From assembly GCA_958298945.1 (NCBI GenBank), contig OY282609.1, forward strand, positions 41,058,954 to 41,122,953: a stretch of 64,000 bases of DNA, read 5' to 3'. Every line of letters begins with the position of its first letter. The first letter of the stretch is position 1. Of the stretch, positions 21,216 to 34,109 are shown one piece after another. This DNA is from Atherix ibis (lineage: Eukaryota > Arthropoda > Insecta > Diptera > Athericidae). Below the pieces are notes generated by a model. It was not told where the DNA came from, did no database searches, and saw only the letters and a list, made by a program, of their open reading frames with translations. The translations under genes were made by a program, and so were the position numbers.

Positions 21216-21310
21216 TATTTTTTTACACATTTATAATAGAAATACTTATTTTTTGGCGAATACTGTTGCGTCCTGCTGTTATTGATACAACATCGAAATT
21301 ACTAGTTGAA

Positions 21311-21923
21311 CTGCTTTCACTAATTATAAATTTGGCAAAGTGTCCACTCTCGGAGATTGTTATATTTTTGTTCGGAATAAATAAGTTAAAATGAATATTA
21401 ATTATGCTTTTAGAATTCAATAAATTTCTATTAATATTAATTATTCTCTTGTTCGTAAAATATTTAAAATTTTATAAAATCTTGCACCCATTCCTTTAAG
21501 TAAACAAATGTATGCAAGCATTTCGCTATCCTTTGATTTCATGGAGAATAGCATGTTTGAAAACGTACCAAAAGTCTACAAAATTGGGGCGCTTTATATT
21601 TGATTGATATTTACAAAATAAATAATAAACCTAAAATGCAATTGCGATTAATATCAAAATATTCGAAACAAATAAATGTTGCCTTCTGTTGTGTTTAAAT
21701 TATATTTTTGTTTGGAATAAATTAGTTAAAATGAATATTAATTATGCTTTTAGAATTCAATAAATTTCTATTTCGAAAACTAGATGTCATGTCTACATAA
21801 AAAAATCTACACAAAAGTATGCAAACATTACGATTTCTCGCCGTTTTGCAATAATTTAGACAGAAAATTGTATATACATATACTAAAATCTGACATTCCA
21901 GCCTATCCAGATATTCTTTAATC
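21311..21923 (+). mobile_element. 3' end of a Harbinger-type element (unit 1 copy)
   Basis: Contains the 3' terminal region also seen at 59056-59545, ending 'tatccagatattctttaatc' (inverted form of the 'gattaaag' 5' end at 56501). Part of it is duplicated within the unit: 'ggaataaa.aagttaaaatg' starts at about 21374 and 21714. Every full array unit repeats it; units 6-7 keep only the last part. Confidence 0.7.
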
Positions 21924-21950
21924 AAAGGGTTTTTACCTTAAGCCTGGTAT

Positions 21951-22262
21951 GCAGCTCGAGCTAAGATAAATTTTCATACGATTTTTTGCTAGCGAAATCG
22001 AAATCGGAGAATTTAGCTCACGATTTCGCCGGGCAGTACGCAGCTCGAGAGTGAATCTACTGAAAAGTAGATGGCGGCATTGATGTCTCCACGCGATTTC
22101 ACTTTGGTTTTCACAACAAATAAATGCACGGGACAATAATCAAAGATAAATGCTAGCTAAATTTTGACGTTTGTGTTTTTTTTATCGTAAAGGCCGGTAT
22201 GCCGCTCGAGCTAAGATAAATTTGTAGTGATAACTTTCGTTGCAATAGACGAAAGTAGTCTA
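21951..22262 (+). mobile_element. Left part of a MITE with TTA target site (unit 1 copy)
   Basis: Starts AGCCTGGTATGCAGCTCGAG directly after TTA. A second, nested version of the same end ('ggccggtatgccgctcgagc') occurs at about 22193. It is cut off by nad5-derived sequence. The complete element is at 55493-56497. Confidence 0.7.
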
Positions 22263-22266
22263 AATA

Positions 22267-22325
22267 TATACCTTATATTTCTACTTATGGAATAAATAAT
22301 TGCATAAGTAGAAATATAAGGTATA
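22267..22325. repeat. Hairpin made of duplicated nad5 sequence (unit 1 copy)
   Basis: A 22-bp perfect stem (22267-22288 / 22304-22325) with a 15-nt loop, repeated in every unit. The right arm continues into nad5-derived DNA; the left arm is an inverted copy. Ancestral-looking form at 55819-55885. Confidence 0.85.
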
Positions 22326-24823
22326 AATTATATTCTCCCTAAATATGTTGATAAAAAATTATACTTTAATGATTTATTTAAAAAATTTAAATATTTAAAT
22401 TCAATTTATTGTTAATGATATTAAAGCTTAGTATTGGTATTCGAGATGGGGTGCCCAATCTCTAAGCTCTTACGAACTAACGTTTCGCGATAATTTTTAC
22501 ACATTTATAATAAATACTTACTTCATTTTTGCCGGATTATGTTGCGTCCTATTACTATTGATACGACGCCGCAATTACGAGTTGAAACTGTTTTCGGCGA
22601 TGTCTGCGCTGCTAAAAATGTTTTTCCCCACCATTCTCCACCTAAAGCGTAAGGATTTAGGTGAGAACTATCAGAGTTTCGCCTCTCCAGTTAACAGTTT
22701 TAACACATTTTGTAATTCTTTGTCAGTGAGCTCGTGATCACCGATATCTCCAAGAAAGTCATACGTAGAGTAATTTCCTGTATTCTACGTGGAAGCGTTG
22801 CTAAAAAGATTCGAGTTGCATGAATGACCAACACCTTTCATCAACTAACCTTAGATTTTCCGTAACAGTAAGTGGTTTAGTACTGATAGTGATGGATGAA
22901 AAAGACCACATTCTATCAGTAGGTCAATCGACTGTGGATTATAGTAGTAATATCTAGAATGGTAATTATCAATTAGAAGTCGTGAATATTGACTAAGTTA
23001 GACTAGTTTGAAAACTGTGGACTCGCTATGCATTGCCTCTTGACCAAATGGGCATAGGTTTATAGGAGTATTCGTTAGATCAAGAAGACAAGGTAATATT
23101 TACGTCTTGTTTCAAAAGATCTCAACCAACAATTACCTTTCTGGTGTAGGAAATTGTGACCAGTAACGTACTGGAATCCTAAATAGTCGGCAAGTTTCGA
23201 TTGAATTAAATGTTCTAATAAGTTTAGATGAATTTATAATCGAAAAGATAATTTTTATTAACATAAGCAAGATCAATGCTCAAACTATTTAGCAATGGTT
23301 CATGATTAAAGTAAACGAAACCGTCGTTAAAGTAGGAAACGGGTATGAGCAAGGATGAAGTAAATCTAATTTACTATTGTTACAAACAAATATTAACTAG
23401 GAAGTTACGGAACTCACACCGGATGTAATTTGTTCTGTAAACAAAGAACTAATTGATGTATGGTTTCAGTATAGAAAATAGAGTGGTAACTATCGATTTT
23501 AAAAGTGAACAATAACTTAGTAAGTCTGCTTTGAAAAAGATGTCCCTATGCATTGACTGTCGACCACTTGGACAGAGGCTTACAAAGATTCTCGTTAGAT
23601 CATTGAGGCAAGGTAATGTTTACGCCTTGTTCCGATAGATCTTAAAAGAAAATACGTCTTTTGGTGTATGAAGTTATGACCAGTAATGTAGTGGGATCTT
23701 AAATGAATCCTCTAGGTTACGAAATTTCTTAGTATCGGTAAGTTCCGATTCAACTAAGGGTTCCGATAGTTATCCACGCCAGTTTTTGGTTGGTTTACAT
23801 AAACCAAATCAGTGCATTTATTAGTAAATTACTAATTAAATCATATATTATTAAGTTCTATTTAAAAAGGAAGATGGGCATTTAATTACAATTTGTAAAG
23901 GTGAATTCATTGATCTAAAAAAAAGTCAATATTCTCACTTAGTCAATGAGTATAGATGAGAATAGATTGGATGTTAATGATAAGTAACGTCAATTAGTTG
24001 GATAAATAAATTTATATATAGTGAACATTGTCAGAGGAAGTTCAATGATATAAACATAGGTTTTGTGTTCACTCTAGATATGAAACCAGATTGGAAGTTA
24101 AGAGCAACTTATGTTAACTATTTGGACAAAGACAATAATACACAAAAGAATAACTATGAACAGTCCTAGGATGATAGTATTAGGAAGTTAGGTAGAAAAC
24201 AGAATATATCGCAAGGACAGACGTCGGTAAGTATTGTACTGAAAGATTTTCCTCGCTTTCAATTCTTTGAAACGAATTTCTTGCGGTATGACAAAAACAA
24301 AAGATTTTACGATATTCGCCAAAGTTACACGCATTGAGCGCCAGCATATGTACTTAACAGCAAATACGCAACAGATGATCGTAAGAATAGTGCGAATTGA
24401 CCATATATGGTGTCTAAATCTAAGAGACTTTAAATGTAATTTTTGGAAATTTAACTATACAAAGGTACACTGTATCGCACTTAAGGCAACTAAACAGCGC
24501 AGTTTTGTACACAAGACGGATTGTACGTACGAGTTTAAGAAAATACATGCTTTCAATTTAAAGCTTCGCCTACAATATCAAACGCGCAATCAAAAAGGAT
24601 TCAATAGTCAATCCCAAACACAAGAAATAATCGTAATATGAAATAGATGCGCGATCACGTCGGGGTCACCAAATGTGGCGCAAATTTATTTTAATTTGTT
24701 TAATTTTTTGGATTTCATATTTATTTTAATTCAATTTATTGTTAATTATATTAACGCCAAGTATACGTATTCGAGATAGGATGTCCAATCTCTATACTCA
24801 TAAGACTTAACGTTTCGCAACTA

Positions 24824-25524
24824 TTGGGTTGGTGCAAGGTTATGACGGTTTTTTATGATCCCAGGTAAAAAAATTTTTTCTTCAGAAATGATGAATAGTA
24901 TCTTCTTTTAAATTATTGCATTATATAAAGGATGCTTTTTCTCAACTTTCTATACAGTTTTGGCTGGCCAGAGTACAGTGAAGAGCTCTTGTATTGTTTC
25001 AAAATGTCGGTCGATAAAGTGCATTTACGTCATTGTTTACTTTATGAATTCCGTAAAGACAATACCGCGAGTGTGGCAACCAAAAACATTTGCGAAGTGT
25101 ATGGAACAGATGTCATCAAAGTTCGGCAGGCACAAAGATGGTTTACAAAATTCCGATCTGGGGATTTTTCACTAATTGATAAACCACGTACCGGGCGGCC
25201 ATTGAAGTCTGATGAGGACAAGTTAAAAGCCATAATTGACACCAATCCACGTCTTACCATCAGGGAGATCGCGTCGATGATGGGAGTCAACCATACAACC
25301 GTATTAAGGCATTTGAAGCGTATTGGGATGGTTTCGGGGTACGACGTTTGGATCCCTTACTATATTTTTCCCATCAAAGTCCACGAAATTTTACAATAAT
25401 GGTATTAATAAGTTGATAGAAAGATGGGAGAAGGTTATAAGAACGGATGGAAATTATATAATTTATTAAATAAATAATACAAATTATTGTAAAAAAAAAC
25501 GTCATTACTTTTGCACCAACCCAA
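24824..25524 (+). mobile_element. Internally deleted mariner, unit 2
   Basis: Same insertion site, TA flanks and deletion as the unit 1 copy; a duplicate, not an independent insertion. Confidence 0.92.
25004..25399 (+). pseudogene. Mariner DNA-binding-domain ORF, unit 2
   Basis: Protein identical to the unit 1 copy. Confidence 0.88.
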
Positions 25525-28500
25525 TATTTTTTTACACATTTATAATAGAAATACTTATTTTTTGGCGAATACTGTTGCGTCCTGCTGTTATTGATACAAC
25601 ATCGAAATTACTAGTTGAACTGCTTTCACTAATTATAAATTTGGCAAAGTGTCCACTCTCGGAGATTGTTATATTTTTGTTCGGAATAAATAAGTTAAAA
25701 TGAATATTAATTATGCTTTTAGAATTCAATAAATTTCTATTAATATTAATTATTCTCTTGTTCGTAAAATATTTAAAATTTTATAAAATCTTGCACCCAT
25801 TCCTTTAAGTAAACAAATGTATGCAAGCATTTCGCTATCCTTTGATTTCATGGAGAATAGCATGTTTGAAAACGTACCAAAAGTCTACAAAATTGGGGCG
25901 CTTAATATTTGATTGATATTTACAAAATAAATAATAAACCTAAAATGCAATTGCGATTAATATCAAAATATTCGAAACAAATAAATGTTGCCTTCTGTTG
26001 TGTTTAAATTATATTTTTGTTTGGAATAAATTAGTTAAAATGAATATTAATTATGCTTTTAGAATTCAATAAATTTCTATTTCGAAAACTAGATGTCATG
26101 TCTACATAAAAAAATCTACACAAAAGTATGCAAACATTACGATTTCTCGCCGTTTTGCAATAATTTAGACAGAAAATTGTATATACATATACTAAAATCT
26201 GACATTCCAGCCTATCCAGATATTCTTTAATCAAAGGGTTTTTACCTTAAGCCTGGTATGCAGCTCGAGCTAAGATAAATTTTCATACGATTTTTCGCTA
26301 GCGAAATCGAAATCGGAGAATTTAGCTCACGATTTCGCCGGGCAGTACGCAGCTCGAGAGTGAATCTACTGAAAAGTAGATGGCGGCATTGATGTCTCCA
26401 CGCGATTTCACTTTGGTTTTCACAACAAATAAATGCACGGGACAATAATCAAAGATAAATGCTAGCTAAATTTTGACGTTTGTGTTTTTTTTATCGTAAA
26501 GGCCGGTATGCCGCTCGAGCTAAGATAAATTTGTAGTGATAACTTTCGTTGCAATAGACGAAAGTAGTCTAAATATATACCTTATATTTCTACTTATGGA
26601 ATAAATAATTGCATAAGTAGAAATATAAGGTATAAATTATATTCTCCCTAAATATGTTGATAAAAAATTATACTTTAATGATTTATTTAAAAAATTTAAA
26701 TATTTAAATTCAATTTATTGTTAATGATATTAAAGCTTAGTATTGGTATTCGAGATGGGGTGCCCAATCTCTAAGCTCTTACGAACTAACGTTTCGCGAT
26801 AATTTTTACACATTTATAATAAATACTTACTTCATTTTTGCCGGATTATGTTGCGTCCTATTACTATTGATACGACGCCGCAATTACGAGTTGAAACTGT
26901 TTTCGGCGATGTCTGCGCTGCTAAAAATGTTTTTTCCCCACCATTCTCCACCTAAAGCGTAAGGATTTAGGTGAGAACTATCAGAGTTTCGCCTCTCCAG
27001 TTAACAGTTTTAACACATTTTGTAATTCTCTGTCAGTGAGCTCGTGATCACCGATATCTCCAAGAAAGTCATACGTAGAGTAATTTCCTGTATTCTACGT
27101 GGAAGCGTTGCTAAAAAGATTCGAGTTGCATGAATGACCAACACCTTTCATCAACTAACCTTAGATTTTCCGTAACAGTAAGTGGTTTAGTACTGATAGT
27201 GATGGATGAAAAAGACCACATTCTATCAGTAGGTCAATCGACTGTGGATTATAGTAGTAATATCTAGAATGGTAATTATCAATTAGAAGTCGTGAATATT
27301 GACTAAGTTAGACTAGTTTGAAAACTGTGGACTCGCTATGCATTGCCTCTTGACCAAATGGGCATAGGTTTATAGGAGTATTCGTTAGATCAAGAAGACA
27401 AGGTAATATTTACGTCTTGTTTCAAAAGATCTCAACTAACAATTACCTTTCTGGTGTAGGAAATTGTGACCAGTAACGTACTGGAATCCTAAATAGTCGG
27501 CAAGTTTCGATTGAATTAAATGTTCTAATAAGTTTAGATGAATTTATAATCGAAAAGATAATTTTTATTAACATAAGCAAGATCAATGCTCAAACTATTT
27601 AGCAATGGTTCATGATTAAAGTAAACGAAACCGTCGTTAAAGTAGGAAACGGGTATGAGCAAGGATGAAGTAAATCTAATTTACTATTGTTACAAACAAA
27701 TATTAACTAGGAAGTTACGGAACTCACACCGGATGTAATTTGTTCTGTAAACAAAGAACTAATTGATGTATGGTTTCAGTATAGAAAATAGAGTGGTAAC
27801 TATCGATTTTAAAAGTGAACAATAACTTAGTAAGTCTGCTTTGAAAAAGATGTCCCTATGCATTGACTGTCGACCACTTGGACAGAGGCTTACAAAGATT
27901 CTCGTTAGATCATTGAGGCAAGGTAATGTTTACGCCTTGTTCCGATAGATCTTAAAAGAAAATACGTCTTTTGGTGTATGAAGTTATGACCAGTAATGTA
28001 GTGGGATCTTAAATGAATCCTCTAGGTTACGAAATTTCTTAGTATCGGTAAGTTCCGATTCAACTAAGGGTTCCGATAGTTATCCACGCCAGTTTTTGGT
28101 TGGTTTACCTAAACCAAATCAGTGCATTTATTAGTAAATTACTAATTAAATCATATATTATTAAGTTCTATTTAAATAGGAAGATGGGCATTTAATTACA
28201 ATTTGTAAAGGTGAATTCATTGATCTAAAAAAAAATCAATATTCTCACTTAGTCAATGAGTATAGATGAGAATAGATTGGATGTTAATGATAAGTAACGT
28301 CAATTAGTTGGATAAATAAATTTATATATAGTGAACATTGTCAGAGGAAGTTCAATGATATAAACATAGGTTTTGTGTTCACTCTAGATATGAAACCAGA
28401 TTGGAAGTTAAGAGCAACTTATGTTAACTATTTGGACAAAGACAATAATACACAAAAGAATAACTATGAACAGTCCTAGGATGATAGTATTAGGAAGTTA

Positions 28501-29099
28501 GGTAGAAAACAGAATATATCGCAAGGACAGACGTCGGTAAGTATTGTACTGAAAGATTTTCCTCGCTTTCAATTCTTTGAAACAAATTTCTTGCGGTATG
28601 ACAAAAACAAAAGATTTTACGATATTCGCCAAAGTTACACGCATTGAGCGCCAGCATATGTACTTAACAGCAAATACGCAACAGATGATCGTAAGAATAG
28701 TGCGAATTGACCATATATGGTGTCTAAATCTAAGAGACTTTAAATGTAATTTTTGGAAATTTAACTATACAAAGGTACACTGTATCGCACTTAAGGCAAC
28801 TAAACAGCGCAGTTTTGTACACAAGACGGATTGTACGTACGAGTTTAAGAAAATACATGCTTTCAATTTAAAGCTTCGCCTACAATATCAAACGCGCAAT
28901 CAAAAAGGATTCAATAGTCAATCCCAAACACAAGAAATAATCGTAATATGAAATAGATGCGCGATCACGTCGGGGTCACCAAATGTAGCGCAAATTTATT
29001 TTAATTTGTTTAATTTTTTGGATTTCATATTTATTTTAATTCAATTTATTGAGAGGATGTCCAATCTCTATACTCATAAGACTTAACGTTTCGCAACTA

Positions 29100-29800
29100 T
29101 TGGGTTGGTGCAAGGTTATGACGGTTTTTTATGATCCCAGGTAAAAAAATTTTTTCTTCAGAAATGATGAATAGTATCTTCTTTTAAATTATTGCATTAT
29201 ATAAAGGATGCTTTTTCTCAACTTTCTATACAGTTTTGGCTGGCCAGAGTACAGTGAAGAGCTCTTGTATTGTTTCAAAATGTCGGTCGATAAAGTGCAT
29301 TTACGTCATTGTTTACTTTATGAATTCCGTAAAGACAATACCGCGAGTGTGGCAACCAAAAACATTTGCGAAGTGTATGGAACAGATGTCATCAAAGTTC
29401 GGCAGGCACAAAGATGGTTTACAAAATTCCGATCTGGGGATTTTTCACTAATTGATAAACCACGTACCGGGCGGCCATTGAAGTCTGATGAGGACAAGTT
29501 AAAAGCCATAATTGACACCAATCCACGTCTTACCATCAGGGAGATCGCGTCGATGATGGGAGTCAACCATACAACCGTATTAAGGCATTTGAAGCGTATT
29601 GGGATGGTTTCGGGGTACGACGTTTGGATCCCTTACTATATTTTTCCCATCAAAGTCCACGAAATTTTACAATAATGGTATTAATAAGTTGATAGAAAGA
29701 TGGGAGAAGGTTATAAGAACGGATGGAAATTATATAATTTATTAAATAAATAATACAAATTATTGTAAAAAAAAACGTCATTACTTTTGCACCAACCCAA
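29100..29800 (+). mobile_element. Internally deleted mariner, unit 3
   Basis: Duplicate of the unit 1 element. The unit's deletion of about 34 bp lies in the LTR just outside it. Confidence 0.92.
29280..29675 (+). pseudogene. Mariner DNA-binding-domain ORF, unit 3
   Basis: Protein identical to the unit 1 copy. Confidence 0.88.
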
Positions 29801-32800
29801 TATTTTTTTACACATTTATAATAGAAATACTTATTTTTTGGCGAATACTGTTGCGTCCTGCTGTTATTGATACAACATCGAAATTACTAGTTGAACTGCT
29901 TTCACTAATTATAAATTTGGCAAAGTGTCCACTCTCGGAGATTGTTATATTTTTGTTCGGAATAAATAAGTTAAAATGAATATTAATTATGCTTTTAGAA
30001 TTCAATAAATTTCTATTAATATTAATTATTCTCTTGTTCGTAAAATATTTAAAATTTTATAAAATCTTGCACCCATTCCTTTAAGTAAACAAATGTATGC
30101 AAGCATTTCGCTATCCTTTGATTTCATGGAGAATAGCATGTTTGAAAACGTACCAAAAGTCTACAAAATTGGGGCGCTTAATATTTGATTGATATTTACA
30201 AAATAAATAATAAACCTAAAATGCAATTGCGATTAATATCAAAATATTCGAAACAAATAAATGTTGCCTTCTGTTGTGTTTAAATTATATTTTTGTTTGG
30301 AATAAATTAGTTAAAATGAATATTAATTATGCTTTTAGAATTCAATAAATTTCTATTTCGAAAACTAGATGTCATGTCTACATAAAAAAATCTACACAAA
30401 AGTATGCAAACATTACGATTTCTCGCCGTTTTGCAATAATTTAGACAGAAAATTGTATATACATATACTAAAATCTGACATTCCAGCCTATCCAGATATT
30501 CTTTAATCAAAGGGTTTTTACCTTAAGCCTGGTATGCAGCTCGAGCTAAGATAAATTTTCATACGATTTTTCGCTAGCGAAATCGAAATCGGAGAATTTA
30601 GCTCACGATTTCGCCGGGCAGTACGCAGCTCGAGAGTGAATCTACTGAAAAGTAGATGGCGGCATTGATGTCTCCACGCGATTTCACTTTGGTTTTCACA
30701 ACAAATAAATGCACGGGACAATAATCAAAGATAAATGCTAGCTAAATTTTGACGTTTGTGTTTTTTTTATCGTAAAGGCCGGTATGCCGCTCGAGCTAAG
30801 ATAAATTTGTAGTGATAACTTTCGTTGCAATAGACGAAAGTAGTCTAAATATATACCTTATATTTCTACTTATGGAATAAATAATTGCATAAGTAGAAAT
30901 ATAAGGTATAAATTATATTCTCCCTAAATATGTTGATAAAAAATTATACTTTAATGATTTATTTAAAAAATTTAAATATTTAAATTCAATTTATTGTTAA
31001 TGATATTAAAGCTTAGTATTGGTATTCGAGATGGGGTGCCCAATCTCTAAGCTCTTACGAACTAACGTTTCGCGATAATTTTTACACATTTATAATAAAT
31101 ACTTACTTCATTTTTGCCGGATTATGTTGCGTCCTATTACTATTGATACGACGCCGCAATTACGAGTTGAAACTGTTTTCGGCGATGTCTGCGCTGCTAA
31201 AAATGTTTTTTCCCCACCATTCTCCACCTAAAGCGTAAGGATTTAGGTGAGAACTATCAGAGTTTCGCCTCTCCAGTTAACAGTTTTAACACATTTTGTA
31301 ATTCTCTGTCAGTGAGCTCGTGATCACCGATATCTCCAAGAAAGTCATACGTAGAGTAATTTCCTGTATTCTACGTGGAAGCGTTGCTAAAAAGATTCGA
31401 GTTGCATGAATGACCAACACCTTTCATCAACTAACCTTAGATTTTCCGTAACAGTAAGTGGTTTAGTACTGATAGTGATGGATGAAAAAGACCACATTCT
31501 ATCAGTAGGTCAATCGACTGTGGATTATAGTAGTAATATCTAGAATGGTAATTATCAATTAGAAGTCGTGAATATTGACTAAGTTAGACTAGTTTGAAAA
31601 CTGTGGACTCGCTATGCATTGCCTCTTGACCAAATGGGCATAGGTTTATAGGAGTATTCGTTAGATCAAGAAGACAAGGTAATATTTACGTCTTGTTTCA
31701 AAAGATCTCAACTAACAATTACCTTTCTGGTGTAGGAAATTGTGACCAGTAACGTACTGGAATCCTAAATTGTCGGCAAGTTTCGATTGAATTAAATGTT
31801 CTAATAAGTTTAGATGAATTTATAATCGAAAAGATAATTTTTATTAACATAAGCAAGATCAATGCTCAAACTATTTAGCAATGGTTCATGATTAAAGTAA
31901 ACGAAACCGTCGTTAAAGTAGGAAACGGGTATGAGCAAGGATGAAGTAAATCTAATTTACTATTGTTACAAACAAATATTAACTAGGAAGTTACGGAACT
32001 CACACCGGATGTAATTTGTTCTGTAAACAAAGAACTAATTGATGTATGGTTTCAGTATAGAAAATAGAGTGGTAACTATCGATTTTAAAAGTGAACAATA
32101 ACTTAGTAAGTCTGCTTTGAAAAAGATGTCCCTATGCATTGACTGTCGACCACTTGGACAGAGGCTTACAAAGATTCTCGTTAGATCATTGAGGCAAGGT
32201 AATGTTTACGCCTTGTTCCGATAGATCTTAAAAAAAATACGTCTTTTGGTGTATGAAGTTATGACCAGTAATGTAGTGGGATCTTAAATGAATCCTCTAG
32301 GTTACGAAATTTCTTAGTATCGGTAAGTTCCGATTCAACTAAGGGTTCCGATAGTTATCCACGCCAGTTTTTGGTTGGTTTACATAAACCAAATCAGTGC
32401 ATTTATTAGTAAATTACTAATTAAATCATATATTATTAAGTTCTATTTAAATAGGAAGATGGGCATTTAATTACAATTTGTAAAGGTGAATTCATTGATC
32501 TAAAAAAAAGTCAATATTCTCACTTAGTCAATGAGTATAGATGAGAATAGATTGGATGTTAATGATAAGTAACGTCAATTAGTTGGATAAATAAATTTAT
32601 ATATAGTGAACATTGTCAGAGGAAGTTCAATGATATAAACATAGGTTTTGTGTTCACTCTAGATATGAAACCAGATTGGAAGTTAAGAGCAACTTATGTT
32701 AACTATTTGGACAAAGACAATAATACACAAAAGAATAACTATGAACAGTCCTAGGATGATAGTATTAGGAAGTTAGGTAGAAAACAGAATATATCGCAAG

Positions 32801-33408
32801 GACAGACGTCGGTAAGTATTGTACTGAAAGATTTTCCTCGCTTTCAATTCTTTGAAACAAATTTCTTGCGGTATGACAAAAACAAAAGATTTTACGATAT
32901 TCGCCAAAGTTACACGCATTGAGCGCCAGCATATGTACTTAACAGCAAATACGCAACAGATGATCGTAAGAATAGTGCGAATTGACCATATATGGTGTCT
33001 AAATCTAAGAGACTTTAAATGTAATTTTTGGAAATTTAACTATACAAAGGTACACTGTATCGCACTTAAGGCAACTAAACAGCGCAGTTTTGTACACAAG
33101 ACGGATTGTACGTACGAGTTTAAGAAAATACATGCTTTCAATTTAAAGCTTCGCCTACAATATCAAACGCGCAATCAAAAAGGATTCAATAGTCAATCCC
33201 AAACACAAGAAATAATCGTAATATGAAATAGATGCGCGATCACGTCGGGGTCACCAAATGTGGCGCAAATTTATTTTAATTTGTTTAATTTTTTGGATTT
33301 CATATTTATTTTAATTCAATTTATTGTTAATTATATTAACGCCAAGTATACGTATTCGAGATAGGATGTCCAATCTCTATACTCATAAGACTTAACGTTT
33401 CGCAACTA

Positions 33409-34109
33409 TTGGGTTGGTGCAAGGTTATGACGGTTTTTTATGATCCCAGGTAAAAAAATTTTTTCTTCAGAAATGATGAATAGTATCTTCTTTTAAATTA
33501 TTGCATTATATAAAGGATGCTTTTTCTCAACTTTCTATACAGTTTTGGCTGGCCAGAGTACAGTGAAGAGCTCTTGTATTGTTTCAAAATGTCGGTCGAT
33601 AAAGTGCATTTACGTCATTGTTTACTTTATGAATTCCGTAAAGACAATACCGCGAGTGTGGCAACCAAAAACATTTGCGAAGTGTATGGAACAGATGTCA
33701 TCAAAGTTCGGCAGGCACAAAGATGGTTTACAAAATTCCGATCTGGGGATTTTTCACTAATTGATAAACCACGTACCGGGCGGCCATTGAAGTCTGATGA
33801 GGACAAGTTAAAAGCCATAATTGACACCAATCCACGTCTTACCATCAGGGAGATCGCGTCGATGATGGGAGTCAACCATACAACCGTATTAAGGCATTTG
33901 AAGCGTATTGGGATGGTTTCGGGGTACGACGTTTGGATCCCTTACTATATTTTTCCCATCAAAGTCCACGAAATTTTACAATAATGGTATTAATAAGTTG
34001 ATAGAAAGATGGGAGAAGGTTATAAGAACGGATGGAAATTATATAATTTATTAAATAAATAATACAAATTATTGTAAAAAAAAACGTCATTACTTTTGCA
34101 CCAACCCAA
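33409..34109 (+). mobile_element. Internally deleted mariner, unit 4
   Basis: Duplicate of the unit 1 element with both terminal repeats. Confidence 0.92.
33589..33984 (+). pseudogene. Mariner DNA-binding-domain ORF, unit 4
   Basis: Protein identical to the unit 1 copy. Confidence 0.88.

Larger units (their letters stand above)
17962..21310 (-). mobile_element. LTR-retrotransposon remnant (first copy)
   Basis: Read on the minus strand, it has an LTR-like end (21310 to 20365, with a mariner inserted), then a primer-binding-site match (20362-20345), about 2 kb of internal DNA, a polypurine tract (18333-18311) and a second LTR-like end (18285-17962). The order and strand are consistent only with a minus-strand LTR element. 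The primer-site wording is one I associate with BEL/Pao elements, but no gag or pol domain is left to confirm it. Units 2-5 and 8-10 of the array repeat this structure except for the outermost part of the left LTR. Confidence 0.6.
20365..21310 (-). repeat. LTR-like end B, split by mariner
   Basis: About 245 bp of LTR-like sequence interrupted by the 701-bp mariner at 20515-21215 with a TA duplication. Its outer limit near 21310 is where similarity to end A fades. Confidence 0.55.
18075..22386 (+). repeat. Array unit 1
   Basis: Left-edge unit, contiguous with the intact LTR-like end A. Private features include 'gattacctttcccc' at 18308-18320, 'catacgtaaag' at 18451, and 'ttttttgctagc' at 21980 where other units have a C or A. 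Confidence 0.95.
22387..26695 (+). repeat. Array unit 2
   Basis: Full unit. Private changes: a shorter T-run before 'ccccaccatt' (22621), 'ctttgtcag' at 22718 and 'tttaaaaagg' at 23862. It has the 'tttacataaacc' allele. Confidence 0.95.
26696..30971 (+). repeat. Array unit 3 (33-34-bp deletion)
   Basis: Full unit lacking about 34 bp of LTR-like end B near 29052 ('caatttattgagaggatg'), which explains its 4276-bp length. It also has 'tgtagcgc' instead of 'tgtggcgc' at the LTR end (28984). Confidence 0.95.

Noticed and set aside
21933..22136. 67-codon minus-strand ORF (MSRAFICCENQ...) repeated in all units
   Set aside because: Lies within the left part of the MITE, which has no coding counterpart elsewhere; no motif.
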